Shown: positions 22,376 to 33,689 of the stretch, in pieces
Position numbering within the stretch: position 1 is the stretch's first letter
How the letters are laid out: the number at the start of each line of letters is the position of its first letter
Origin: Notospermus geniculatus
Taxonomy: Eukaryota; Nemertea; Pilidiophora; Heteronemertea; Lineidae
Direction: 5' to 3'
Assembly: GCA_002633025.1 (NCBI GenBank)
Contig: NMRB01001073.1
Span: forward strand, 156,964-220,963
Length of the DNA stretch: 64,000 bases
Position numbers and translations under genes: made by a program
Notes under the pieces: generated by a model
Told to the model about the DNA's origin: nothing
The model's input: only the letters and a program-made list of their open reading frames with translations
The model's database searches: none

Positions 22376-22661
22376 ATTTATTTCTTTCCAGGTTTAGGAA
22401 TATCGATCCCCTGCACAGGACTTTCATTCTTGTCGTTGTTCGAACATTTACCACAAACCACAACGTAGAAAATGGATACAAATGGTCACTTATTACAGCC
22501 ATTATTTTAGCCGGCCGAAATATTAAGGTCAAAAATAGTGGCTCTCCACCATGGTGACCACGTGAGCCAATACTCCTCTCTGTAAATACTAAAAAAAAGT
22601 ACCTAAAGTGCTACGTTTGTTTCCTACTTTGACTATCGTTAGCATGTTTAAGCCTCCTTAC

Positions 22662-22695
22662 CTTTTTCTCAGCGGCTGCAGCAATTCGTCCTGCC
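22662..22695 (-). other. Possible 34-nt second exon of the signal-peptide gene
   Basis: Between a CTTCCAG acceptor and a GTAAGG donor on the minus strand. Joined in phase to 23610-23541 it would add GQDELLQPLRK. Only splice-site logic supports it. Confidence 0.2.
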
Positions 22696-22920
22696 CTGGA
22701 AGCGATGTGAAAAACAAATATTAATGTCTGTAATACCAAATATTGCAGGAGATTAACAACGGATTACAGATTAAGAAAATGTTACATTTTGATTCTCTCT
22801 CAAAAATAAACTGCCCAAAACCGCAGCAACTCAACTCTCGCTGCATGACCTGGCACCACAAAACGTCACATCGAGAACCCTGTCGCAATCAGGCTGGTAT
22901 ATGGCTAAACACGTAGAGAC

Positions 22921-22976
22921 ATCTCCTCACACTCGACAGCTATAGTGATAGTAAAGCTGTCGGGTGTGAGGAGAGG
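22921..22976. repeat. Hairpin, ~20-bp stem
   Basis: TCTCCTCACACTCGACAGCT and AGCTGTCGGGTGTGAGGAGA pair with one mismatch (A:G) across a 13-nt loop. Either a minimal fold-back element or a small-RNA precursor. Confidence 0.6.
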
Positions 22977-23540
22977 TCCACACTGCCCACTTCCAACATG
23001 ATCCCCATCTTTCCTCTAAATCAGAATTTTCACGACCTGAAAAATGCATTTAGCTGAGAATCAAATGAGCTTCAAAATGTCGCCAGTTTCTAAACTTAAC
23101 AAACAGAGAATAAAAATCAAATATTTTGTTACAAATTTCAAACTTTTACCAAAAATGCATTTTATTCACGGGTCGAAATATTGGTCGTTAATGGTTTCTG
23201 TTGGTACTTAATACCCGTTAAAAGAAAAAATGCGCACAAGGCTTATTTTTTGGAAATATTCCATATTCACGGGTGAGCATATAGATTGTAAGGGTGCACT
23301 CAGAAATAGCGTCATCATCAGTGTTATCGCTGGTGCAATTTCTCAAACTCTCGATTCAGTTTTCACGTTAAACTAAAAATATTAGGAGGTTATATTATCA
23401 ATTCATCGCATAGGCCTGACGTAATTTTCTCCGATGTGCGGTAAACCATGTATTAATTCAGTTGCTTCGAGGGGTGACAAATCAGTTGCTCGGAGCCGAA
23501 TCAATTCCGTCAGTTCAGAAACAATTACAATGCCGCTCAC

Positions 23541-23619
23541 CATCGGCAATTATGCCAGCTTCGAGGGCAACCACTAGAACAAGTAGCATGAAAATAGCTG
23601 TCATCATCATCGTCTTTGC
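23541..23619 (-). CDS. Possible signal-peptide exon
   Basis: Minus-strand exon bounded by a TTTTCAG acceptor and a GTGAGC donor. From the ATG at 23610 it encodes MMMTAIFMLLVLVVALEAG and then IIAD, a typical short secretory signal with a hydrophobic core. One nucleotide of a split codon remains at the donor. A candidate second exon lies at 22695-22662. This would fit a small secreted peptide gene, but the mature peptide is not identified. Confidence 0.35.
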
Positions 23620-23759
23620 CTGAAAATAGACAAACAAAATACATTCCTCGACAATAATTGATAAAAAAAATGATTCCTGCAACTTCTTTATCCGCAACAT
23701 TCTCGGTACAAGTTCTAAAAAGAAGTCTCCTCTCATCCCAGCACGTGCTGGGGCCATGA

Positions 23760-24277
23760 TTTATTGAATATGCGCTACTAGGCTCATTTTAGGTTCGAAT
23801 ATACCGCTGCTCACCCGGGTGTGAATACCAGATGAACAAATGACAAATGTTAAGTCCAGGGTAACATGCTCATGATCAAGATTTTGCATACGTACAGTAT
23901 GCTTGTAGGTGTCTAAATAACAGGTTAGAACATTCTAGTTTGCTATTGTTGAAGTGAAAAGTTTAAGTTTGGGTTATAATCATTCTGATAACTATCAACA
24001 TGCCTAGCGGCGAAAATGGTTCACGTGCGAAGAGTTTGACAGTGGAGTCACATTGAACGAAGATAGGCCAATAGTTAGCATGGAGATTTTGAAAATTTCG
24101 GTCTGACGATGCAAGGCCCTGTCTGAGGGCATAGGGAGATTTTGTTGGAGAACGTAGTGCTGCTAAAGAAATGCGGCCAATTAGAGAACTCCATTCTGAT
24201 TCGGATGACAGCCACACATTGCATTGTAGTGTAAAGTCACGGCTCACAACACACAGTGCTGAACTTCGGCAACTTCC
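23760..24277. other. Non-coding stretch, nothing recognised
   Basis: No supported frames or repeat partners. Confidence 0.4.
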
Positions 24278-24546
24278 CCAACTTAAAGGAGTTAGACGCC
24301 GAAGTTGTAAACAAGCTGGTTTGTTTACAAATATGGTCGGCAAACTAGTTTTATTCCTTCGTGCAGGTGGCAGCACCCGTGATCGTTAGACTGGTTCCCG
24401 GTCCGATGCAACTCACTCACGACATTCACGTCAGTACATATCACCGACAATAGGTGGCAGCACCGCAGGCGTCCGTGGATAGAGAACCAGTGAGTGAGTG
24501 TTTACAACTTCGGCGTCTAACTCCTTTAAGGCTTAGGGGAAGTAAA
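24278..24546. mobile_element. Fold-back MITE
   Basis: AAAGGAGTTAGACGCCGAAG with flanking GTTGTAAAC occurs at the left (about 24284-24319) and inverted at the right (about 24501-24545). The adjacent GGGGAAGTAAACTCACT recurs near 25265. Confidence 0.7.
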
Positions 24547-24549
24547 CTC

Positions 24550-26082
24550 ACTGAGTCACAGCCATGAAAAGTGAGTGTCAAGTTTTCCTGTTTACAGATC
24601 CCTGGCTCAAAATTTAGTCCTCCCACCTTGATTTATGTTTGATAGGGACCCTCAATATCAATCAGTATCGACTGTTATGCAACCCTCTTTTGTTTTTCAG
24701 TAAGAAACTCAGTTTCAAAAAGTTGTAAAAGGAAAAGCCATTTTCTTGAACGGGCAATAAAGTTATCACATTCAAACAAACATATAAAGTAAGGTTACAT
24801 ACCTGCCGAGGGCAACATTTTGAGATACTGCTAAATTTGTCCAACAAAGATACACTTTGGAGTGATTCTGTAAAATGCATCCAAAATGGTGCACAAAGCA
24901 GAGGTTCCAGAAGGTCCACTTTCTAGCTCACTATGGATGTACAGAGGCCGATGTGTTAGGCTCCTAGGCCTATGTCTTTGCATAGCAAGATGTATGAGGC
25001 TAGGTTAGATAATGTTCTGTGACTTTGTTGCATCATATTTTTAAAGTTCCCAGTGGTGAGGTAACATAGGTTTGTATGAATGAAACTGATGAACGTCTGA
25101 ATTTGTTGCATCATTATTGATTTGGTGACTTGGCCAGTGACTCACAGCAATTTTAAAGGCCCATTATTAGCAGATTAGGTAAGCGGTTCTTGCCTTTCTT
25201 CAGGAGAATATGTCCTGGAACCCCTCTTAGATGTCCAAAATTAGGCCTCTTTGCGTCAAGTGAGTTTACTTCCCCTAAGCCCTAACCCAAGAAGAGATCA
25301 GTTACACGTATAAATGGCGCATGTAGTATTCGGTGTTTATCGCAGCCAATCTACTGACATGTTTTTTTTCACCTCAGCTGATTCATAACACGACGTTTGG
25401 GGCACGAGGTGATTTTAGGGGGTTCAATAGCAATATGAGAGTCGTGGTGTTGGAACAAATGAACTAAAAGAACGATGAATATTGTTTGGTGCTGGGCATG
25501 ACTACAGGGATGTCTTCTAATACCGGTATTCTCACTGCACTGGTCCATCTATTGACCAAACGCGGCGACTTCCATGAAGTAAAGCAGTTGTGGAGAGCGG
25601 GTAAACTAAAGGGGGCGCGGTACACAACTAGGGAGTTTAACAAACCGCGGCTGAATCTGTTAAAGTAGAAACGAAACATTTGGCTTTTATTAAACAAGTC
25701 ACGGGTGTGCTAAATGTACCTGTAAATATAGCGTCATTTCTATTTTATTACACATGTATCATCATCAGTGATAGACAATTTTCTAAAATTCAATACTCGT
25801 TAAAGCCGCACACTATGCACCGCTACTCACTCCCCAGTTCGGCCGAATAGATAGTGCAACCTCATCTACAGGCGTGCGTAGTGTATAGAACCATAGAACC
25901 ACATATTATAGCATTATCCTGCATCGAGGTTTTGGGAATCCCCTTGGGGAATCCCCAATGCTGTGTGTAGTCTTGCGCAGCCAGCCACACAGTACTGCTA
26001 CGGTTCCCCAGATTCGAAACAGCGGCTGGGTGACCGAGACTATGCTCGTCGATTATAACCCAGCTGTCTATAGTGTCTGGCT
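24550..26082. other. Non-coding stretch
   Basis: Short frames only. A second copy of the AGTGAGTTTACTTCCCC piece lies near 25259-25280. Nothing else recognised. Confidence 0.4.
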
Positions 26083-26086
26083 TTAA

Positions 26087-27718
26087 AGAGGAACTGACCC
26101 CTTCAAATATAATGACTATTTTGGCTGTTCCAAATGGGTATGACACCACTCTATGGCTGGCAAAAATTTGGTGAAAAAATCTCAGCTCATTTTCAAACTA
26201 CACACAAAAATGTATTTTTCAGAATTCAAATTTCCCGCTCAATTAGTGATGTCATACCTAGAACCATTTCTATAGTCATCCATTGTAAAATGTACCAAAA
26301 CTTCATCCTAGAGAGCCTGTCAAGTGCACTTTCTGACTCAAAGTGTTGATTTAGGAGGAAAAGTCCAAAGTAAACACTAACTGTCTCAGGAAGGGTACTA
26401 TTATTCAACAAACTGTTGAGATTGATTAAGATATCGAAATCTCTAAATATGGTATTTTCAATTATTTCTGAATTTTCACCTCAATTTCAAGTGTAAAGAT
26501 CCCCACAGGGTAACTTATTGACATTAGAAATATATTCTTTCCAGCTGTCTTAGATACAGATATAGCATATTTTGCAATGGTCACTATATTGTAATGGTTC
26601 TCTGAATGACATCACTAATTCAGTCGACCCGCAAAGGTATGAACAGCGCCACGACGTGTCAGCCGCGGTATTTGGCGGTACTAACTGCTAAATCACTGAA
26701 CGAAAGCGAGGCAGTGACGTAGGCGTAGCAGACGCTATAAAACAATCACTAATTACGCACGATTAGTAAGACGTTTGAAGGTGGCGTGATGTTTACATGT
26801 TAATGCATGTTTCTCTACGAAAGTTGCCGAAAATTTCATCGAAATCGGTTCAGTTTTGGCCGAGTTATCGATCGAAAGGTGACCTTGTGTTTTCGTAAAC
26901 AGGCGTTCTTCAAAGTGCGTACACTTTCTTGGAATAGTATTTTGAAACTTCTGCTTAGGTCATTCGGGTTGTTATAACATAGAAGAATCCACATGCGAAC
27001 CGTGGTTTTATGCACGCATGTCTGAGGGGTTGACAATCACCCCGAAACACAACCACATTTTCAAGAAATCTCTTTCGCTTTATCCATTGTCTACTGGTTC
27101 CATGGGCTCCGACGGTGGCGCTGACTGGTCGAATCGTCAGTCAGCGCCACGTCGGCCACCAAGGAACCAGGTTTATGCCTGCAAGAATCGTTACCTACTG
27201 TTGTTCAAACTGCGTACAAAAACTTGGAATACCATGCCGATGTATGAAATTAATACAGATTGGAGATTGATAGTTTCTCCATCCATTCAGTTTTGCTGGT
27301 TTTATGCAGGCAAATATTTATGGAGTTATGGCGATGTTTTTAACAACGCTCTACTCCAAGTGACCTCCAATTCTGTGCGGAGGACGAAATTTCTTAAACG
27401 ATTTCTNGAACGGTCTTCTCGATAAACGCACTTTTGTGCGAGTTGTCCGATTTCTCGAATGAGGTACTCGAGGAGCCTCGTCGAGGGCCCCGATCGCCTA
27501 TTATTTTCCCGCGCGCAAAATAAATCTGCCGTAGAAAAGGACCTTTGCGGGTCGACTGAATTGAGCGGGAAATTTGAATTTGAAAATTACATTTTGGTGT
27601 TTATTTCGGAAATGGGTGGAGATTTTCAAATCAAACTGTTGTGAGTCCTGAAGTGATATCATAAGGCATTTTGAGGTGTAGGTAGCCCAGTTTCGCTGGC
27701 AAAGTGGTCAGTTCCCCT
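26087..27718. mobile_element. 1.6-kb non-autonomous element with TTAA flanks
   Basis: Termini AG(A/G)GGAACTGACC and complement, with TTAA on both sides (26083-26086 and 27719-27722). TTAA duplications are used by piggyBac and Kolobok; an AGGG-type start resembles the Kolobok-like element at 35965. No transposase frame inside; one N at 27407. Confidence 0.65.
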
Positions 27719-28542
27719 TTAAATTTACATCTTGTATGTGTATAATGTTTGTCTGCCAATCCTATCTCATGTATTGTGCAATGGATTATGAATCAACCAA
27801 ATAGAAAAGAGCTTGAAAGGGCATGTTCTTTTTATGAACATTTTTCCCAACTAATTTTTCATGTACATGTAGTTGCAGTTGTTTGATTTTCATGATAACT
27901 TCAGGTATAATATTTTATTATTTGAACTAACGTCCCGACCTGAAATTTCGCCAGCGGTATGACGTCGAAATTTTGACGTCAATCTTGTAGAGGGGGTCCT
28001 AAAATTCCGCCAATTCGCTAATTATCTGAATTTTCTTCTAAATATGATGATTTTTCTTTTGAATAACGCTTTAAGCTTGCAGTATTACCTGTATCACCGG
28101 CACTGGATGAAACGAAGGTAAATTGATTGGTACATAACCCAAATATCAGCCGTCGCAAGTTGCCACCCGTGCGAAGCATCTTGGTTGGTGAGAGCGTAAT
28201 CGTGTCATATGGGAATGACGTGATGCGTCATGACGTCAAAAGGCTGAGTTTCATTCAGAATGATTTGGATTCAGATTGGGGCCTAGGCACTGCAGCATTG
28301 CTATGCTTTTTTGTAGTTTATAATACTATTTCATGATTTATCGTAGCATCAACGAAACAATGGATTTTGGGATATTGTTGTCCATCTGTTGAACCAAATT
28401 CAAGTCATCATGGTCGACGCCGTGTTCAATCAAGTTAAGTCAACAACGTTTTCAATCGATAAATATTCAATGATAAATATATTCATTTAAATTATACATG
28501 AAAGTGATTCTTGAGACAATTTGTCCACCTCAGTCAAACTAC

Positions 28543-28914
28543 TCAAACAATAACACACTCAATGCCAACTTCTTTACACACATGAGGTATTACCGCAACG
28601 TCATCTTCGTTGCACTTGAAACCGAAAGAGCAGACCTGTCTAGGCTTTCTCCTGAAGATCTCAGGACTGTCCTTCGGTTTCAAGTACAACTTAGAGGTGG
28701 AAGCCATACTGTCAAGAATTAAAGTTAACTTCCTTGCGCTTTCCCGTTCGATGTACCCCACTTTTCGACTACCGTCTACCACAGCAATTGCGTTTTGGTC
28801 GAATGCGTTTGATGGCTCTCTTTGGGCCTGATATATGGCTCCCACCTCCAGGGCCGACCTCCCGAAGTGGTGCATTGCAGTGCAAAAAACACCTCTCAGT
28901 ACTACGTTCTTCAT
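28543..28914 (-). CDS. HIRAN-domain protein or exon, 123 aa
   Basis: Residues 1-70 show HIRAN features: a start in VVLRGVF, GAIYQAQREPSNAFDQNAIA (the REP..A.D.NAI signature) and KVGYIERESARKL. A TTTTTCAG acceptor lies directly before the ATG, so it may be a 3' exon rather than a free gene. HIRAN domains (as in HLTF and Rad5) bind the 3' end of single-stranded DNA. Here it lies within the terminal repeats of the pogo/Jerky-type element, 340 bp downstream of the transposase stop on the same strand, suggesting an accessory or alternatively spliced part of the element. Residues 75-123 have no recognised motif. Confidence 0.75.
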   Translation of the reverse strand: MKNVVLRGVFCTAMHHFGRSALEVGAIYQAQREPSNAFDQNAIAVVDGSRKVGYIERESARKLTLILDSMASTSKLYLKPKDSPEIFRRKPRQVCSFGFKCNEDDVAVIPHVCKEVGIECVIV

Positions 28915-29254
28915 TGCCTGAAAAAGTAATGAAGCATATGAGGAACTATTAATTTAATGCAAATGACAATGTTGAAGATCAAGTTTGTCTGCCCAATACC
29001 TAGTACACTGTGGATCAATCAGAGAGCGCCGAAACAGTGTCACTTAAATGCGGTAGCTTATTCGAGAGAAGTCACCCAAATTACTTAACAGGAAGCGTAA
29101 AACAGATTTCGCACAATCACTGAAAGGAGGAAGACTCATTAAATCAATACTGATACGGACACCCTGTTGAATTTAATAATTGTTGCATTAAAGAATAATA
29201 CTATGTCGCAATGATGGATGTTCGGGGGGAGCAACACTCCCCACTCCAGTGTGA

Positions 29255-31126
29255 TCAGTTCTTATTTTTTCCTTGCAACTCATTTCTATGGTTCCCCTTT
29301 CTCTTTCTGTTTCTTTCCTCGCGAAGTTTCTTTCGTTCTTCCTCTTTCTCCAGTTTCTCTTTTTTTCTTCGTTCCCGTTCTTCTTTCCTTCTCATTTTGT
29401 CTTCTTCATTTTGCTTCTTCTTTTCTTCCTTTGCCGTAAGGTCATTAATTATATCGTCATGCGTCAACACTCTTGCTTTATTCGTGTTTCTCGGTTTCCT
29501 CGTGTTCACTGGTCTGTCAGACGGGGGAATGAGAATATGTCCAAGTGACCTGGGGATGATGTTGTGTTCTACCAAAAAGTTGTACATATAGGGTGAGCAG
29601 GATGGGGTAGGATCAGATATACTATGACTCGTGGATGTCGTGAGGTTGTTCTGTTGGTTGGATTCGGTGGGAAGTAAACTGGTCACTGGAGCCTGATCAG
29701 CAATGGATGGGTGTGATGTGGGGGGCAAACCAGTCGCAGGAGTTCGATCAGCAGCGATGGATTGGTGTGATGAGAATGAATCTGATGTATATGTATTGGA
29801 TTGGGTGTGATTGGGTTGGCGTACTGGCACGACTGGAGTTGTCCCAGGTAGTGGTTCCGTAGCAACTGCAACGTCAGCGAGGACATCTAGGGAACTACTC
29901 TTTGATGGATCATGGAGAACAGTGTCGGAAGACGGCATCTTCTTGGACGGCATCAGGAAATCCTTTTCGATGGCATTTGGGTTGAATGGAGAGATCCCTG
30001 ATTTCCGGAAACCATTCATAATGTTGCCTGGTGTCATGGATTGCTCGAAAACGGTTTTAAACACGCGTGCAAAATCCGTCTTTGAAATCCAGTAATCAGA
30101 TCTGACCAGTCGAGAAGCCTGAAGAACGCGAGCCAACGCTGTCTTCATTGATTTGAAGACAGCTACGTCTAGGGGCTGAAGTAGGTGTGTGGTATGTGGG
30201 GGAAGACAGAAGATGATTATGTCATTCTTAATGGCACTCTCAAGAATATCCACTGTGAAGTGGGATGCATGACCATCCTGGATCAACAGAAGTGGCCTAA
30301 CCGATGGGGCATGTTTCAAGAACAATTTTTCAAACCAGGCCAAATATAGTTCCCCATCCATGAATCCTGATTTTTGCTTAGCATATAGAGAACCTGATGG
30401 CCCACCCTCGGTGTAATTCCCACTTGGAAATGAGCCTTGGAATATGAACATTGGAGGGAGGGCTGACCCATCTGCAGAACCGCAGCAATGCACAGATATG
30501 TGTTCTGTGGTCCCATAGGCTCGGCGAAAACTGCGGGTTTGTCTAACAGGTATGACTACCTTGTTGCAGTGCTTATTCAGGAAAACAGCACTTTCATCGC
30601 AATTGAAAATACGACCAGGTTTATCTAGGATGTCATGTGCAACACATGTTTCGAACAACAATTCGAAGAAATCTGAAATGACATCCTCGGCCGTATTAAG
30701 CGCTCTACCACGATCCAAATTATCTGCACGTCTCATTTTGAGCCCAGGATGACGTGCCTTAAAGCCTGACCACCATAAATTGCTGGGACCATTTTCACTA
30801 AAAACATTCTTCTCTCGATTTTCACCAATTGCCCATGCAAGCAATTTTATCTGATACACACTTAGGGGATATGCCCTGGCAGCCATATATTCGATATATT
30901 TGACCAGTGAACACTCTTCTTCATCTGTTAACTTTGTTGGTCTCCCGGCAGCTGCTTCTAAATCCACTTTGCCCTGCACCCTATCGTCCAAAGTCTTCCT
31001 TGGTACATTGTAGTAACGAGACGCCTCTGACACACGCATCTTCTTCTGGCATACTGCAGTATGAGCCGCGATCATATCCTCTTGCCTCCAATCCTTGTAG
31101 CGTTTGTGCCCTCCGGCGCGAAGCAT
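29255..31126 (-). CDS. pogo/Jerky-type transposase, 623 aa, intact
   Basis: Order: Psq-type HTH (about 10-55, EASRYYNVPRKTLDDRV), CENP-B-type HTH (about 65-130, AWAIGENR and WWSGFKARHPGLKMRRA), and DDE_1 catalytic domain (about 160-370). Catalytic residues are D177 in NCDES, D284 in QDGHASH and D320 in QPLD, i.e. DD35D. A Ser/Pro/Thr-rich linker follows, then a Lys/Glu-rich coiled coil (about 560-623). Length and order fit Jerky/Tigger-like Tc1-mariner superfamily enzymes that insert at TA. The frame has no stop or shift, so recent activity is plausible. The ATG at 31126 precedes the first domain at the expected distance. Confidence 0.92.
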   Translation of the reverse strand: MLRAGGHKRYKDWRQEDMIAAHTAVCQKKMRVSEASRYYNVPRKTLDDRVQGKVDLEAAAGRPTKLTDEEECSLVKYIEYMAARAYPLSVYQIKLLAWAIGENREKNVFSENGPSNLWWSGFKARHPGLKMRRADNLDRGRALNTAEDVISDFFELLFETCVAHDILDKPGRIFNCDESAVFLNKHCNKVVIPVRQTRSFRRAYGTTEHISVHCCGSADGSALPPMFIFQGSFPSGNYTEGGPSGSLYAKQKSGFMDGELYLAWFEKLFLKHAPSVRPLLLIQDGHASHFTVDILESAIKNDIIIFCLPPHTTHLLQPLDVAVFKSMKTALARVLQASRLVRSDYWISKTDFARVFKTVFEQSMTPGNIMNGFRKSGISPFNPNAIEKDFLMPSKKMPSSDTVLHDPSKSSSLDVLADVAVATEPLPGTTPVVPVRQPNHTQSNTYTSDSFSSHQSIAADRTPATGLPPTSHPSIADQAPVTSLLPTESNQQNNLTTSTSHSISDPTPSCSPYMYNFLVEHNIIPRSLGHILIPPSDRPVNTRKPRNTNKARVLTHDDIINDLTAKEEKKKQNEEDKMRRKEERERRKKEKLEKEEERKKLREERNRKRKGNHRNELQGKNKN

Positions 31127-32640
31127 TTTTTTCTGGAATCATTGTTTCATTTTTAGTTGTCCGAAAGGGCATAATTGTTCAGTCCATTCCACATTTATTG
31201 TGAAATGCTATGCTGAGTTTTGATGTTGAAAGCCTTTCCTGCCCTTACGGTTTGAAACTGGAATAGGCCTTTAAGTTACGAACGAAACCCGTGAAACAGA
31301 ATCGCTTCAGGAGGTAAGCGCTTATGCTGCAGGCGGGTGCGAACGCAAATGACGAACACGAACGGCCTTCGCATTTGGACATGTGTAGGATAAAGGGAGG
31401 TTCCGACGTATTATCGAGGGCTTGGATATGCTGTTCATATATACTCACGTCAAATTGATTTTGCTAATTGAAGAAGATGACCGCTACTGATCAGGCAGTG
31501 ACTCTCACAGATGATTTTATAAACAATGTTGATCGCTGTTGATGAGCCTAGGAGGAAAAGGTAATATCAAGAGTAATATACATTAAGTACAAGACATGCG
31601 TCAGTATACAAGCCTAGGATCATGTTTGAAAAAATACTGGGAGTGTTGGGTCACAGTGAACCGCTCTTGTCTTTAATGACAGTCCATGGATCTTTTATTG
31701 AGGCCCGACCACAAGATCCGATTTTTAACCGTTCATGTTTTGCATATGTCCATTTTTGTGCATCCATGATGTTGGACGATTGATGGTGTTTGACGAGTCG
31801 TCCAGTGTCATCCCAAAACATCGATTCTTGTGGACGGGCCTTTACGCACTCATGCATAATAATACACTTACTGTTTGTTTATTGCCGCTATCACCATCAA
31901 ACTCTGAGGTAGTTCAATTGAAAACACAATTAGGCTTAGGCGATAATCAGTCAAGGACGATTTGACGGCAGCTGCAAACTGAAAAAAGGACGACATATTG
32001 AGTGACGGAAAGTTAGTAAGATTTCTGTGATATTTAAAGAAATAGAAATCGAGTTTCTGAGGTGAAAGACATTGCTTCCCACAAGATTCGAACCCAATAT
32101 TCAACATTGATTACTCGTATCAGCTTTAAAATGTTGCGTACGACTCGCACGCCCACTCGCAGGGCATGGACGAGTGCATGGCGCAAAGCGACTAACGTTG
32201 CCAACGACGCACAACCAAAACACCCGCCAAACTGGGTTCTGTAATTTCGCCATTTTCATTGTAAACCAGAAAAAAATGGGAAAAGCTCGATGTTTTCTTA
32301 AATTCATGGAAACAATGTCAACTTTGGACACCACAATAGGTACACTCGCAGTTCAAGGTAAATCAACGAAGGTGGGACGCAGGACAGTTGGACTGAAATT
32401 GCCTGCCGTTTTCTTTCAAATTCGTCGTAAGCAGCAATTCAGCGACATGACACTTATGACGCACACATTTGACAGAGATTTAAACTGAAGCTGATGAGCC
32501 GATTTCGATAAGAAACTGAGAAAAAGAAGAGTGGACCTACCTCTCTCACATCGTGCAAGAATTTGCGTCGTTGATGACGTAGATTTTCAACAATGCAGAC
32601 GTCAACCGAAAAAACCGCCAAAATTTTGTGCGCGTGACGT
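31127..32640 (-). other. 5' region of the pogo/Jerky-type element
   Basis: Non-coding between the transposase start and the right terminal repeat; expected to hold promoter and 5' UTR. A SINE fragment matching the one at 38419 (TGAAAGACATTGCTTCCCAC...ATTCGAACCC) is seen at 32045-32100. Confidence 0.5.
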
Positions 32641-32901
32641 CATCGTGACGTTGGCGAAATTTCAGGTAGGGACGTTAGATAATCATGAAAGAAAAATGTG
32701 ACATTAGTTTCATTAATTAGGAAAACGAAGAGCATCTGCAAAATGCCCGAAATCAGCATGAAAACAGTGAAATTATTCCCTAATGTTTGTTGTACTGGGA
32801 GAGTAATGGTATTATTTATCATTCATCATAAAATCATTACTTTGCTGAAATATTTGCAAAAAATGTGTGATTTTCTTCATTTCTGGACCCCTATTTATGT
32901 G

Positions 32902-32914
32902 NGGGGGGGGGGAG
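32902..32914. other. Poly-G tract with N
   Basis: One N plus G10, an assembly weak point. The inverted arm at 33167-33177 has only a short C run. Confidence 0.6.
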
Positions 32915-33689
32915 AACAGAACAGCACATCTAGACCCGTCACATTTGAATGGAATGATGTGGTAAAAATTATTGTCAATATCAGTGATGAGTGGTTTGAT
33001 GGTGTTGCGTAAGGTCATAAAAGGGAATACTTGAATTTGACGTCCCACCGATCAAATGAGCCTACCCACATGTCATGGTTGATTGTGCATGTTGTAAATG
33101 ATATTGACCATAATCTTTACCACAGCATTCCATTCAAATCTGACAGGCCTAGATGTGCTGTTCTGTTCTCCCCCCACATAAATAGGGGTGCAGAAATGAA
33201 GAAAATCACACATTTTATGCAAATATTTCAGCAAAACCAATATGTTCAGTAATGATTTTATGATGAATGATAAATAATACCATTACTCTCCCAGTACAAC
33301 AAACATTAGGGAATAATTTCACTGTTTTCATGCTGATTTCGGGCATTTCGCAAATCATCATTGGTTTCCTAATTAATGAAACTAATGTCACATTTTTCTT
33401 TCATGATTATGTAGTTGACATTATAAAATATTAGGCCTATACCTGAAGTTATCATGAAAATCAAACAACTGCAACTAAATGAAAAATTAGTTGGGAAAAA
33501 TGATCTGAAAAAGAACATGCACTTTGTAGCTTTTTCTCAATCCATGTTGGAAATTAGGAACATATCAAAGAGAAAGGCTGGACTTACCGGTTAATTGCTA
33601 GACCTCCCAGGTAACTGATGTGAGCAGTCGCACGATTTGGACGTTTGAGGTAATGCCGCATTTGCTTGACTTATAAACGAGCAACGAGA

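Larger units (their letters stand above)
27930..32675 (-). mobile_element. pogo/Jerky-type DNA transposon, apparently complete (4.75 kb)
   Basis: Imperfect terminal repeats ACGTCCC(G/T)ACCTGAAATT continue to TTCGCCA and are flanked by TA (27928-27929 and 32676-32677). The other arm of the surrounding fold-back repeat (about 33405-33440) runs through the same site with a single TA, which proves the boundaries. It carries an intact transposase frame and a HIRAN-domain exon, both on the minus strand. Confidence 0.85.
27810..33540. repeat. Fold-back repeat split by the pogo/Jerky-type insertion
   Basis: The left arm (27810-27929 plus 32678-32998) is complementary to the right arm (about 33095-33540), with a spacer of about 95 bp. 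Matching blocks include CCCAACTAATTTTTCAT, TGATTTTCATGATAACTTC and GTACTGGGAGAGTAATGGT. A partial relative lies at 46204-46320. Confidence 0.8.

Noticed and set aside
25464-26149. Coding frames around 25.5-26.1 kb
   Set aside because: No recognisable domains and no splice support.
29035-31530. Terminal repeats of the pogo-type element close to the transposase frame
   Set aside because: Candidate CAGTG motifs did not pair; the ends at 27930/32675 are supported by TA flanks and the empty site.
33124-33160. Fifth TAGGCCTA insertion case
   Set aside because: CATCTAGGCCTGTCA aligns to CATCTAGACCCGTCA in the other arm by substitutions without a length change.
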